Position numbers and translations under genes: made by a program | NCBI GenBank assembly: GCA_029245795.1 | Contig: JAQWOP010000024.1 | Span: forward strand, 163,258-227,257 | Direction: 5' to 3' | Source of the DNA: Hyphomicrobiales bacterium | GTDB taxonomy: Bacteria; Pseudomonadota; Alphaproteobacteria; Rhizobiales; TMED25 | DNA length: 64,000 bases | Notes under the pieces: generated by a model | The model's input: only the letters and a program-made list of their open reading frames with translations | The model's database searches: none | Told to the model about the DNA's origin: nothing | In this document: positions 1-8,250 of the stretch, in pieces | Position numbering within the stretch: position 1 is the stretch's first letter | Layout: the number at the start of each line of letters is the position of its first letter

Positions 1-256
1 CTGCTCCACAAAATATTTTTTTTATATCTAATCCATATGTTGCTGATATATTTTCTTTTAATAATGTGCTATTTCCATCGGGATATATTGATAACGAACT
101 GCTTGCTTCTATAAAAGCCTTGATCGCCATCTGGCTAGGACCAATTGCTGATTCATTTGAGGATAATTTTATCCCTTTATTCGTGCTAGCGCCCTTTCCA
201 CCTTTGTATCTGCTTATCTCAAATATACCTTCCTTTGGCTGAATTGGAATACTCAA
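1..256 (-). CDS. hisC: Histidinol-phosphate aminotransferase, N-terminal part (cut by window edge)
   Basis: PLP-dependent fold-type I aminotransferase converting imidazole acetol phosphate to histidinol phosphate, and often also acting on aromatic keto acids. Only the first 85 residues are in the window. They show the family's early block KLSSNESAIGPS, followed by a YPDG motif, YGLD and FCGA, as in HisC. No ATG is available. I chose TTG at 256 because an AAGGAGA ribosome site lies six bases upstream and no other start fits. It begins just after the chorismate mutase stop codon, so the two are one transcription unit. In many alphaproteobacteria this HisC paralogue sits between chorismate mutase and a cyclohexadienyl dehydrogenase, which suggests a role in Phe/Tyr synthesis as well as His. 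That role is inference. Confidence 0.85.
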   Translation of the reverse strand, partial: MSIPIQPKEGIFEISRYKGGKGASTNKGIKLSSNESAIGPSQMAIKAFIEASSSLSIYPDGNSTLLKENISATYGLDIKKIFCGA

Positions 257-258
257 TA

Positions 259-1080
259 CTATCTCCTTAAATCTATTGGCGTTGCATATTGACCAATAAT
301 TACTGCTTTTTTAATATATTTTTCACTATTAATCTCCCTTAATAGATCTTCGGATTCTATTTTTACAGATCTCAAAGCAAATAGAATTGTATCAGTTGAA
401 ATTTGCTGTGTATATTCTATTTCTTGATTAATTAAAAGAGATAATTTATCAATTTTATTTTCAACCACATCCTCATAAGATAAATTTATAACAATTTTTA
501 GCATAGTGGTATCATCATTGGTTGTTATATAATTTTCTTCCCCAATAATGTATAAAGAAGGAACATTTGAGCCAAAATTAATTACCGGCAATACACCAAT
601 AATACCAAATTCACTTTTATCAATTTCTTCTAATAGCAAACTTTTTGATTCGATTACTGCTATTGAATTATTCTTATTTTCTTGTTTGGATAATAATTTA
701 ATTGGATGATTATGTTCTATAACATTATTTTCATGACCAAAATTATTAATTATTATTTCTCTATTTGCGTTATCTAAATTATTTTCTATATATATATCCA
801 GTTGAGCTTGTATTGCGGTATTAGCATTAATTAAAGCTCTCCATATATTCCAGATTAATTTTATATTTAATGGCGAAAGATCAGATTTTTGTAATCTTCT
901 TAGGATTTCTAATTCTCGAGATGGATGATAGATTGGAAGATTATGCTCTTTTTTAATTACAGAAATTTTCTCAGCAATCTCTGCTCTTTCTTTTATTAAC
1001 TCTTTTAGCTGAATATCTATCTTATCCAGATCTTCTCTCAGCTCTTTGAGACCATTATTTTTCTTTTTTTCTTCTGGCAT
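259..1080 (-). CDS. Chorismate mutase (AroQ type) with an unassigned C-terminal domain
   Basis: Converts chorismate to prephenate, the first committed step to Phe and Tyr. Residues about 10-95 form the three-helix AroQ domain: LRE-LDKID, an ERAEIA helix, a lysine near 44, SRELEILRRL and a final helix ending NANTAIQ. These match the active-site Arg/Lys/Gln pattern of the family. Residues about 125-273 are an extra domain that I cannot assign. It lacks the TRF motif of prephenate dehydratase, and a separate dehydratase is encoded at 52114, so this protein is not a P-protein. Start ATG at 1080. It reads directly into the partial hisC, with the stop three bases before the TTG start. The gene diverges from metX. 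The mutase call is confident; the role of the C-terminal half is unknown. Confidence 0.82.
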   Translation of the reverse strand: MPEEKKKNNGLKELREDLDKIDIQLKELIKERAEIAEKISVIKKEHNLPIYHPSRELEILRRLQKSDLSPLNIKLIWNIWRALINANTAIQAQLDIYIENNLDNANREIIINNFGHENNVIEHNHPIKLLSKQENKNNSIAVIESKSLLLEEIDKSEFGIIGVLPVINFGSNVPSLYIIGEENYITTNDDTTMLKIVINLSYEDVVENKIDKLSLLINQEIEYTQQISTDTILFALRSVKIESEDLLREINSEKYIKKAVIIGQYATPIDLRR

Positions 1081-1168
1081 TTGTTAAAATGTAAACTATA
1101 ACCTGATATAGTAAAAAATTTAATGATAAATATTAGTTAATATATAAAGGATATCATGATTAAATGAT

Positions 1169-1216
1169 AGATAATATTTAATTTAGGCATTCAGAATGTA
1201 AAGTTTAATATTATCT
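1169..1216 (+). promoter_or_regulatory. Nested inverted repeat in the metX leader
   Basis: Arms AGATAATATT (1169-1178) and AATATTATCT (1207-1216) are perfectly complementary over 10 bases. They enclose a smaller hairpin, GCATT-CAG-AATGT (1188-1200; last pair G-U). The element lies about 55 bases upstream of metX, inside a 191-base divergent spacer. It could be an RNA element or an operator controlling methionine synthesis, but in such AT-rich DNA it could also be chance. It does not match the conserved bases I know for SAM-II or SAM-V riboswitches. Confidence 0.3.
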
Positions 1217-1271
1217 AATTGTTAAAATATATATGCATAAATAGAAAATAAATAAGACAGGTATCTCTCAA

Positions 1272-2375
1272 ATGACTAAAAAGATTGCCTTTGATAGCAA
1301 TAATTTTACTCTATCCTCTGGAAAATCAATATTTCCACTTGAAATTGCTTATGAGACTTTTGGTAAACTAAATAAAGAAAGAACGAATGCTATTTTAATT
1401 TGTCATGCTTTGACTGGCGAACAATATGTTAGTGATATAAACCCTATTACTAAAAAACCAGGCTGGTGGGATATTTTAGTTGGGAAAAATAAACCAATCG
1501 ATACTTCAAAATATTTTATAATATGTCCAAATGTAATTGGTGGTTGTATGGGGTCAACAGGACCTACATCCATAAATCCTAAAACAAAACAACCTTATGG
1601 GTTGGCTTTCCCTGTAATTACAATTCATGATATGGTTAAATCTCAAGTATTGCTAATAGACCATCTAGAAATAGATAAACTTTTGTCAGTTATTGGAGGT
1701 TCTATGGGTGGAATGCAAGTTCTTGAGTGGATGTCAAGCTTTCCTAAGCGAATTAAATCAGCCATACCCATAGCTACAGCGGCAAATCATAGTTCTCAAA
1801 ATATTGCCTTCCATGAAGTTGGTAGACAAGCTATTATGGCTGACCCCAATTGGCATGATGGTAAATATTTTGAGTATAAAATAGTCCCTGAGAAAGGTCT
1901 CTCAGTTGCAAGAATGGCGGCCCATATAACTTATTTGTCTGAAATGGCCCTACAAAATAAATTTGGAAGGAATCTTCAAGATAGATCAATAAAAACATTT
2001 AGTTTTGATGCAGATTTTCAAGTTGAAAGCTACTTAAGATATCAAGGAATAAATTTTGTTAAAAGATTTGACGCCAATACTTATTTATATTTGACTCGCG
2101 CTATGGATTATTTTGACTTAATTTCAGAAAACGGAGGTGTACTAGCAAATGCATTCAATGATCTTAAAGCATCCATCTGCGTTATTTCTTTTTCTGGGGA
2201 TTGGCTATTTCCAACCAGTGAAAGTAAGAAAATTGTTCATGCTTTAAATGCAAAAGGAGTAGATGTGAGTTTTATTGATATAGAATCTAATAAGGGACAT
2301 GATGCATTCCTAATGGATGAACCAGATATGTTTTTAACTATAAACGGCTTCCTGCAAGCTCAATTTGATAAATGA
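1272..2375 (+). CDS. metX: Homoserine O-acyltransferase (MetX family)
   Basis: Alpha/beta-hydrolase-fold enzyme that acylates homoserine on oxygen, normally from acetyl-CoA (some family members use succinyl-CoA), feeding cytoplasmic methionine synthesis. The nucleophile elbow GGSMGG places the catalytic Ser at 144. Asp310 (FSGDWLFP) and His343 (KGHDAFL) complete the triad. The GGCMGSTGP and [10 protein letters not shown] blocks are typical of the family, and 367 residues is the usual length. ATG at 1272 follows a weak GACAGG site. The next gene, metW, begins one base after the stop, the standard metXW pair. Acetyl versus succinyl specificity cannot be read with confidence. Confidence 0.93.
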   Translation: MTKKIAFDSNNFTLSSGKSIFPLEIAYETFGKLNKERTNAILICHALTGEQYVSDINPITKKPGWWDILVGKNKPIDTSKYFIICPNVIGGCMGSTGPTSINPKTKQPYGLAFPVITIHDMVKSQVLLIDHLEIDKLLSVIGGSMGGMQVLEWMSSFPKRIKSAIPIATAANHSSQNIAFHEVGRQAIMADPNWHDGKYFEYKIVPEKGLSVARMAAHITYLSEMALQNKFGRNLQDRSIKTFSFDADFQVESYLRYQGINFVKRFDANTYLYLTRAMDYFDLISENGGVLANAFNDLKASICVISFSGDWLFPTSESKKIVHALNAKGVDVSFIDIESNKGHDAFLMDEPDMFLTINGFLQAQFDK

Positions 2376-2376
2376 T

Positions 2377-2985
2377 ATGAATAAAAATAGACATGACTTT
2401 CTCATAATTAAAGAAATGGTATCTAATAATTCGAGAGTACTAGATATTGGGTGTGACGATGGCTCCTTATTAAAAATGTTACAAGAAAGTAAGAATGCTA
2501 ACACAAGAGGAATAGAAATATCTCCTGATAAAGTTAATTTATGTTTAGCAAAAGGTATATCCGCAGTCCAAGGAGATGCAAATCAAGATTTGGAAATGTA
2601 TCCAGAAGATAGTTTTGATTTTGTAATACTTAGTAAAACTCTCCAATCAATGATTGAACCAAAAAAAATGCTTGAAGAGCTTCTGAGAATTGGTAAAAAT
2701 GCTATCGTTTCAATACCAAACTTTGGTCATTGGAAAGTAAGATTATACCTATCTATATATGGTAGAATGCCTGTTACTCCATCTTTGCCTGCTACCTGGT
2801 ACAATACTGAAAATATCCATTTGTGTACAATTAATGACTTTATACATTTGTGTAGTGAGCTACAAATTGAAATTATTAAGTCAGTTGCACTTGATAAAAA
2901 TGGGAACCTATTAAACTTTGCAAATAGAATTAGGTCTGTTAATCTAATTGGTGAACAAGCAATATTCCTACTAAAAAGAAAATAA
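2377..2985 (+). CDS. metW: Methionine biosynthesis protein MetW
   Basis: Class I SAM-dependent methyltransferase-like protein that partners MetX. The SAM-binding motif I, LDIGCDDGSLL, is at residues 22-32, followed by an acidic loop (GIEISPDKV) and the MetW-specific SIPNFGHWKVRLYL block. An in-frame TTG twelve bases upstream lies inside metX. I chose ATG at 2377 because it starts directly after the metX stop and gives the normal family N-terminus. The 202-residue length is typical. MetW with MetX is known to be needed for homoserine acylation in several bacteria; whether it methylates anything is not established. It is followed six bases later by gloB. Confidence 0.92.
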   Translation: MNKNRHDFLIIKEMVSNNSRVLDIGCDDGSLLKMLQESKNANTRGIEISPDKVNLCLAKGISAVQGDANQDLEMYPEDSFDFVILSKTLQSMIEPKKMLEELLRIGKNAIVSIPNFGHWKVRLYLSIYGRMPVTPSLPATWYNTENIHLCTINDFIHLCSELQIEIIKSVALDKNGNLLNFANRIRSVNLIGEQAIFLLKRK

Positions 2986-2991
2986 ATAAAA

Positions 2992-3762
2992 ATGAATAAT
3001 TATGATATTTTTCAATTTATTTGCCGCGAAGATAATTACGGTGTATTGATTGCAGATAATAACACAGGCTTAACAGCTTCAATTGACGCACCTGATGCGA
3101 GTGCAATAGATAATGAGCTTAAAAAGAGAGATCTAAAACTTACTCATTTATTTATAACACATAAACATGCTGACCATACAGATGGAATAGATTTTCTTAA
3201 GAAAAAATATGGCTGTACAGTTATTGGTCCTGATAAGGAAAAAAATGATATACCATGCCTTGATGTAACTGTAATTGATGAAGAATATATAGATTTTTCT
3301 GGGAGCCCGGTGAGAGTGATAGAAACACCAGGACACACCCTAGGACATATCGTTTATTTTTTTGAAAGGGAAAATATCTTATTCGCTGGTGATACAATAT
3401 TTCTTATGGGCTGTGGGAGAGTTTTTGAAGGAACGCATGATCAAATGTTTGAATCAATGAAAAAAATAAAATCTTTGCCAAATGATACTAGCATATATTG
3501 TGGGCATGAATATTCATTACAAAACGCGAAATTTGCAATATCAATAGAACCAGATAATAAACTTATAGAAGCACGTATGAAAGATATTGAAAGAAAAACA
3601 CTTCAAAATATTGATTGTTTACCAACAAATCTTGAGATAGAGCTAAAAACAAATCCTTTTTTAAGATACGACGAAATGTCAGTTAGAAAAATTTTAGAAA
3701 TGGAAAAGGTTTCTGATAAAATCATCTTTTCAGAAATAAGAAAACGAAAAGATAATTTCTAG
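2992..3762 (+). CDS. gloB: Hydroxyacylglutathione hydrolase (glyoxalase II)
   Basis: Metallo-beta-lactamase-fold enzyme that hydrolyses S-D-lactoylglutathione to D-lactate and glutathione, the second step of methylglyoxal detoxification. The binuclear metal site is visible: THKHADH (His57, His59, Asp61, His62), a later PGHTLGH histidine, the bridging Asp in FAGDTIF and the last His in YCGHEYS. The C-terminal HAGH substrate-binding domain is present, including NPFLR. At 256 residues it is full length. It is the third gene of the metX-metW-gloB run, a common alphaproteobacterial order. Its stop codon overlaps the convergent thiolase gene by four bases. Confidence 0.92.
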   Translation: MNNYDIFQFICREDNYGVLIADNNTGLTASIDAPDASAIDNELKKRDLKLTHLFITHKHADHTDGIDFLKKKYGCTVIGPDKEKNDIPCLDVTVIDEEYIDFSGSPVRVIETPGHTLGHIVYFFERENILFAGDTIFLMGCGRVFEGTHDQMFESMKKIKSLPNDTSIYCGHEYSLQNAKFAISIEPDNKLIEARMKDIERKTLQNIDCLPTNLEIELKTNPFLRYDEMSVRKILEMEKVSDKIIFSEIRKRKDNF

Positions 3763-4949
3763 CTAAACCTCTCAACGCATAGTGCAACTCCCATACCACC
3801 TCCTACACATAATGAGGCTAACCCTTTTGAGACATCTCTTCTTATCATCTCATGAATTAATGTTACAAGAATTCTTGCGCCAGATGCCCCAACAGGATGA
3901 CCTAATGCAATAGCCCCACCATTGACGTTTAGTTTTTCATCAGGAATTCCCAAATCACTTGCACAAGCACATGATTGAGCGGCAAATGCTTCATTAAGCT
4001 CAAATAAATCAATGTCGTCAATTGACCATTTAATTTTTTTGAGTGCATTTTTGATCGCTGGAACAGGACCTATTCCCATTATTGCCGGGTCAACACCCGC
4101 TTGACCCCATCCAGAAATCCTCACAAGTGGTTTCAACCCAAGCATTTTTGCCTTTTTAAAAGACATAAGTAATACTGCCGCTGCACCATCATTAATACCG
4201 GATGCATTAGCTACGGTAACAGTTCCACTATCTTTCTTAAAGATAGGGTTTAACGACTCAATATCAGATAAATTTATATCTTTTCTGATGTATTCATCAT
4301 CTTTAATAATCTTTTCCATTCTTTTATGAACCACCTCTACTGGACATATTTCATCGAAAAAATATCCCAAATCTTGGGCTTTAGATGCTTTTTTTTGTGA
4401 ATTGAATGCAAAAGAATCTTGAGTCTTTCTACTAATATCCCATTTTTTTGCAACATTTTCTGCCGTAACCCCCATATGGTAATTATTAAAAACATCTATT
4501 AAAGCATCATTGATCATTGTATCTTGCATTTGAAAGTTACCCATTCGGTAACCATTTCTGATATGGGCCGTATGGGGTGATAAGGACATATTTTCTTGTC
4601 CACCAGCAATAATTGAAAGACCATCGTCTTCTTTAATCTGTTGCTGCGCAATAATTACTGCTTTCAAACCTGATCCACATAATTGATTTATTATCCAAGC
4701 TGGAGTTTCATATGAAATACCAGCGGCTATTGCAGCCTGCCTAGCAGGGTTTTGACCTTGACCTGCTGTTAAAATTTGTCCCATAATAACCTCATCTATC
4801 TCAGATGCATTTATATCGGATTTTTGAAGTAAGCTATTAATAACCTTACCACCTAAAGAATGTGCCGGTGTAGTTGAGAACATCCCATTAAAGCTTCCAA
4901 TAGCTGTTCGAGAGGCTGAAACAATAACTATATCTGTATCACTATACAA
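3759..4949 (-). CDS. Acetyl-CoA acetyltransferase (thiolase II)
   Basis: Condenses two acetyl-CoA to acetoacetyl-CoA, or the reverse. All thiolase catalytic residues are visible: the acyl-accepting Cys91 in NQLCGSGLKA, His351 in ALGHPVGASG and the proton-shuttling Cys381 in CVGGGMG. The length of 396 residues is standard. In related bacteria this gene (atoB/phaA-like) serves polyhydroxybutyrate synthesis, ketone-body use or isoprenoid supply. No phaB or phaC is adjacent, so the role stays open. It lies just downstream of an MFS transporter on the same strand, with a three-base gap that suggests co-transcription. The 3' end overlaps gloB convergently. Confidence 0.92.
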   Translation of the reverse strand: MYSDTDIVIVSASRTAIGSFNGMFSTTPAHSLGGKVINSLLQKSDINASEIDEVIMGQILTAGQGQNPARQAAIAAGISYETPAWIINQLCGSGLKAVIIAQQQIKEDDGLSIIAGGQENMSLSPHTAHIRNGYRMGNFQMQDTMINDALIDVFNNYHMGVTAENVAKKWDISRKTQDSFAFNSQKKASKAQDLGYFFDEICPVEVVHKRMEKIIKDDEYIRKDINLSDIESLNPIFKKDSGTVTVANASGINDGAAAVLLMSFKKAKMLGLKPLVRISGWGQAGVDPAIMGIGPVPAIKNALKKIKWSIDDIDLFELNEAFAAQSCACASDLGIPDEKLNVNGGAIALGHPVGASGARILVTLIHEMIRRDVSKGLASLCVGGGMGVALCVERFS

Positions 4950-4952
4950 TTC

Positions 4953-6149
4953 CTAACTCCTTTGCTCTTTATACCTTAATATGGCTTTTTCATATTTATC
5001 TGCTCTATATGTCATAAATATAACAAGAAATAAGAATGGAATACATATTATATTCATGATTTTCCAGCCAATCATAGTTAACATAAAACCAGCAGATAGA
5101 CTTGCCAGTGCTTGCATTGAAAAAACTAAAATCTCATTAAATCCTTGCGCCCTGAATTTTTCTTCTTCCTTATATGAAAGGATCAACAAACTAGTAGAGG
5201 TTATAAATAAGAAATTCCAGCCAAGGCCAAGTGATATCAATGAGATAAGGTAATTTACATATGTATGTTCATAAAAACTCATCCCAATGGTTAAGCATAA
5301 AAATATAATTCCACTATATATAATAATACTATGCCCATATTTTTTTATTAATCTCCCAGTGATAAGTGATGGTAAGAACATTGCAATAATATGAGATTGA
5401 ATAACAATTCCTGTGCTTGACAAAGAATAACCCTCCATATGATGCATACTTATAGGTGTTGCAGTCATAAGAAATGACATTATTGCATACGCCATTGCCG
5501 CAACTAGTATTGCTTGGCTAAATCTTGGTGATTTGAGCATCTCCCTATAAGATCTTCCACCGATGTTTATTTTATTTTTTGATATAATCTTTTCTTGTTT
5601 AAAAAATATTAAAACCGATATCGGAATTAATGTTAATATTGATAAGGCAAGATATGATCCAACATATGCATGCCCTGTAATTACATTTTGACTGAATATT
5701 GCAATGTTCGGACCAAGAAGAGCTGATAGAATACCTGCGAGCATAATCACGGAAATTGCCCTTGGGATCATCTCTTTGCTAACTGACTCTGCTGCAGCAA
5801 ATCTATATTGATGGGTAAATGCTAAAGCATTACCAATTGTGAAACATGCCACACAATATAGTATAAAATTTCCAGTATATATTGCATAAGCTGCAATTAA
5901 CGCAGATATGGAAGAGGAAATACAAGCTAAGATAAAACCTTTTTTCCTTCCAATAATGCTCATTATTTTTGATGCTAACATTGTAAATATGGCTATTCCT
6001 ATGATCATCATAGAAGTAGGAAGTGTGGATAATATTTTTATTGGAGTTAATATTGCGCCTATTATACCACTCAAAAATATTGTAATAGGAGCTGCAGTAA
6101 AACTAAATATTTGAGCGATAATTATTATTATTAGATTTTTATTATACAT
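4953..6149 (-). CDS. Major facilitator superfamily transporter
   Basis: A 398-residue inner-membrane protein with about 12 hydrophobic segments. A cytoplasmic loop after segment 2 carries GRKKG, the remnant of the MFS A-motif, and the middle loop near residues 190-210 is charged (KQEKIISKNK). There is no signal peptide. The substrate is not predictable; the overall form resembles drug or sugar efflux families. ATG at 6149 is the natural start. It precedes the thiolase on the same strand by three bases. Upstream are 91 bases without a gene that hold a TTGACA hexamer and an inverted repeat. Confidence 0.78.
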   Translation of the reverse strand: MYNKNLIIIIIAQIFSFTAAPITIFLSGIIGAILTPIKILSTLPTSMMIIGIAIFTMLASKIMSIIGRKKGFILACISSSISALIAAYAIYTGNFILYCVACFTIGNALAFTHQYRFAAAESVSKEMIPRAISVIMLAGILSALLGPNIAIFSQNVITGHAYVGSYLALSILTLIPISVLIFFKQEKIISKNKINIGGRSYREMLKSPRFSQAILVAAMAYAIMSFLMTATPISMHHMEGYSLSSTGIVIQSHIIAMFLPSLITGRLIKKYGHSIIIYSGIIFLCLTIGMSFYEHTYVNYLISLISLGLGWNFLFITSTSLLILSYKEEEKFRAQGFNEILVFSMQALASLSAGFMLTMIGWKIMNIICIPFLFLVIFMTYRADKYEKAILRYKEQRS

Positions 6150-6152
6150 TTA

Positions 6153-6230
6153 ACACCAACATATATTTTTTTAAATATATAACTACTTATTATCTCAGAT
6201 GTCTAATTATTATTCATCAGTTGGTGTCAA
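6153..6230 (-). promoter_or_regulatory. Inverted repeat and -35-like box upstream of the MFS gene
   Basis: ACACCAAC (6153-6160) and GTTGGTGT (6220-6227) are an exact 8-base inverted repeat 59 bases apart. The distal arm overlaps TTGACA on the minus strand (6230-6225), a consensus -35 box. No good -10 box is seen at normal spacing. This may be the promoter/operator region of the MFS-thiolase pair. It is also the 3' edge of the high-GC selO block. Low confidence. Confidence 0.28.
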
Positions 6231-6240
6231 GGAACTTAAA

Positions 6241-7695
6241 TCATGTACCACAGAATGTCTGATAAACTTGATCACTAGGTTTAGGTAAGCTTTGATAAGG
6301 TTTCAAAAGCTCTCGATCTTTATATGGCTCCTTAAGTACCTCCAATAAATCTCTCAAAGATTTAAAATTACCACTATTTGCCTCATTCAATACACTCTCC
6401 ACAATATGATTACGTGGAATGATAGCGGGATTTGTATTTCTCATTAAAGATAGTGATGATTTAAAGGACTTAGAGTTTTTCTTAAGCCTCTCCTGCCATC
6501 GAAGATACCACTCTTTGAATGATTCTTGTTCATATATCTTGCCGGTTGGGTAGTCTATCTGCGTCAGATCAAGAAACGTATTTATATAATTCGCATGATT
6601 TTTCTGCATCCAGTCAAGAAGATCAGAAATAAGCTGCTCATCACCTGCTTGTGAGTTAAACAAACCGAGTTTAGAGCACATCATGCAGAGCCATTTTTGC
6701 TTATAAATATCGGGGAATTGGCTAACCAACTGTTCAGCTAAATTGATGGCTTTGTCAATATCATCATCGATTAGGGGCAACAGTGTTTCTATAAGCCTAG
6801 CAAGATTCCAATGGGCTATTTTAGGCTGATTACTATAAGAATAACGACCCATGCGATCAATTGAACTGAAAACAGTTTTGGGATCATAAACATCCATAAA
6901 AGCACAGGGGCCATAATCTATTGTCTCTCCGGATAGAGTCATATTATCCGTATTCATCACACCATGAATAAACCCAATACGCATCCAATGGACAATCAGG
7001 TCAGCTTGTTTTTCTATGACAGCTCTTATTAAAGATAAGGCCTTATTATGACTTTCTATTAGCTCAGGATAATGGCGCTTAATTGTATAGTCCATGAGAG
7101 CTTCAATTGCATTTTTATCTCCATGATTCGCTGCAAATTGAAATGTGCCAACACGGATATGCGAGCTAGCTACTCGAGTTAATATAGCTCCCGGTAAGAT
7201 GGTTTCACGCAAGACTTGTTCACCCGTAGTCACGACAGCAAGGCTGCGTGTTGTTGGGATGCCCAAATAATACATGGCCTCAGAAATAATATATTCACGT
7301 AACATTGGCCCCAATAATGCTTTTCCATCGCCACTCCGTGAATAAGGTGTTCTACCTGATCCTTTAAATTGAATATCAAATCTATCACCAGCAGGTGTTA
7401 TATGCTCTCCCAAGATATGAGCACGTCCATCTCCCAATAGAGTAAAATGTCCGAATTGATGACCGGCGTATGCTTGTGAGAATGGAGTTGAGCCTTTCGG
7501 TAAATAATTTCCTGCAAATAATTCACATTGCTCTTTTCCAGTCAGGTTTGAAAAATCCAAACCCATGGATTCTGCAAGCGTATTATTCAAAATAGTTACA
7601 CTGGGTTCTACTGCTGTATTCGGTCTTAGTTTAGAAAAAAACTGCTTGGGTAAAGCTGTGTAAGTTGTATCAAAATTAAATCCACATGCTTTCAT
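6241..7695 (-). CDS. selO: Protein adenylyltransferase SelO (YdiU/UPF0061 family)
   Basis: Pseudokinase-fold enzyme that transfers AMP from ATP to Ser/Thr/Tyr of target proteins, linked to redox stress. Visible family blocks are the AGHQFGHFTLLGDGRA region, QFKGSGRTPYSR, GDGKALLGPMLREY, and the metal/active-site segment HGVMNTDN followed by IDYGPCAFMD. At 484 residues it has normal bacterial length. It ends Cys-Gly-Thr, so the Cys is third from the end, where eukaryotic SelO carries selenocysteine. Base composition is far richer in G+C than the surroundings. It starts five bases after the DUF2237 stop, so the two form one operon. The function is inferred from family work in E. coli and eukaryotes. 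Confidence 0.93.
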   Translation of the reverse strand: MKACGFNFDTTYTALPKQFFSKLRPNTAVEPSVTILNNTLAESMGLDFSNLTGKEQCELFAGNYLPKGSTPFSQAYAGHQFGHFTLLGDGRAHILGEHITPAGDRFDIQFKGSGRTPYSRSGDGKALLGPMLREYIISEAMYYLGIPTTRSLAVVTTGEQVLRETILPGAILTRVASSHIRVGTFQFAANHGDKNAIEALMDYTIKRHYPELIESHNKALSLIRAVIEKQADLIVHWMRIGFIHGVMNTDNMTLSGETIDYGPCAFMDVYDPKTVFSSIDRMGRYSYSNQPKIAHWNLARLIETLLPLIDDDIDKAINLAEQLVSQFPDIYKQKWLCMMCSKLGLFNSQAGDEQLISDLLDWMQKNHANYINTFLDLTQIDYPTGKIYEQESFKEWYLRWQERLKKNSKSFKSSLSLMRNTNPAIIPRNHIVESVLNEANSGNFKSLRDLLEVLKEPYKDRELLKPYQSLPKPSDQVYQTFCGT

Positions 7696-7699
7696 GGCG

Positions 7700-8089
7700 T
7701 CAATTTACCGATTTAATAGCATGCTGCTGTAATGCCCCTAAAGGGATTAACTTTAATGCAGATTCTTCGCAAGCCTCTAATATCACGGATGGTGCAACAC
7801 CTTCTTTCCAAGCTTCCTTCCATCGGAGAGCACAAAGACACCAACGATCTCCTGGCTTTAAGCCTGGAAAACCAAATTCTGGTCTAGGGGTGGAGAGATC
7901 GTTTCCACGATTTCTGGAAAATTCCAGAAACCCAGCTGTCATCTCGGCACATACAACGTGTCGTCCATGATCACTCTGGTCTGTTCGACAATATCCATCT
8001 CTGAAGTAACCCGTCTCGGGGGCATAGCAACATGCTTCAAGTGGACCACCTAAAACATTTCTTTTTGTTTTGGCTTGCTCTTTTGTCAT
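7700..8089 (-). CDS. DUF2237 family protein
   Basis: A 129-residue soluble protein matching the DUF2237 pattern throughout: NVLGGPLEAC, a TGYFRDGYC segment, HVVCAEMT, a GNDLSTP-PEFGFPGLKPGDRWCLC block and a C-terminal helix region. Several conserved Cys residues (in EACC, GYC, VVC and WCLC) suggest metal binding or redox chemistry, but I know of no established function. ATG at 8089 has a GGGGA ribosome site. It is the first gene of a two-gene operon with selO, and its GC content is similarly high. A good promoter lies just upstream, next to tRNA-Ser. Confidence 0.88.
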   Translation of the reverse strand: MTKEQAKTKRNVLGGPLEACCYAPETGYFRDGYCRTDQSDHGRHVVCAEMTAGFLEFSRNRGNDLSTPRPEFGFPGLKPGDRWCLCALRWKEAWKEGVAPSVILEACEESALKLIPLGALQQHAIKSVN

Positions 8090-8119
8090 CTCATTCCCCA
8101 GTTTGTTTTAATGTGACAA

Positions 8120-8148
8120 TCAATAGCTGACAGTGCCACTCAAGTCAA
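8120..8148 (-). promoter_or_regulatory. Promoter for the DUF2237-selO pair
   Basis: On the minus strand TTGACT (8148-8143) and TATTGA (8125-8120) are separated by exactly 17 bases. They lie about 30 bases upstream of the DUF2237 ATG. The -35 box touches the 3' end of tRNA-Ser. The spacing and hexamers fit a sigma-70 promoter. Confidence 0.5.
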
Positions 8149-8238
8149 TGGCGGAGAGAGAGGGATTCGAACCCTCGATAGTATTACTACTATACACGCT
8201 TTCCAAGCGTGCGCCTTAAGCCACTCGGCCACCTCTCC
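8149..8238 (-). tRNA. tRNA-Ser (GGA)
   Basis: A 90-base class II tRNA with encoded CCA. The acceptor stem GGAGAGG pairs with TCTCTCC (one G-U). The anticodon arm ACGCTTGGAAAGCGT gives anticodon GGA (serine codons UCC/UCU). A long variable arm (about TATAGTAGTAATACTA) and the T arm GAGGGTTCGAATCCCTC are clear. It lies between mepA and the GC-shifted DUF2237-selO block. I looked for a duplicated tRNA 3' end on the far side of that block and did not find one. Confidence 0.96.
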
Positions 8239-8250
8239 CTAAGAACATAT

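Noticed and set aside
1081..1271. SAM riboswitch upstream of metX
   Set aside because: I looked for the SAM-II core (conserved AAACC/GCUAAA-type elements) and the SAM-V core and found neither. Only a generic nested hairpin is present.
6160..8239. Integrated element with attachment repeats around the selO block
   Set aside because: No integrase, transposase or copy of the tRNA-Ser 3' end was found at the far side. Only the GC shift and location support transfer.
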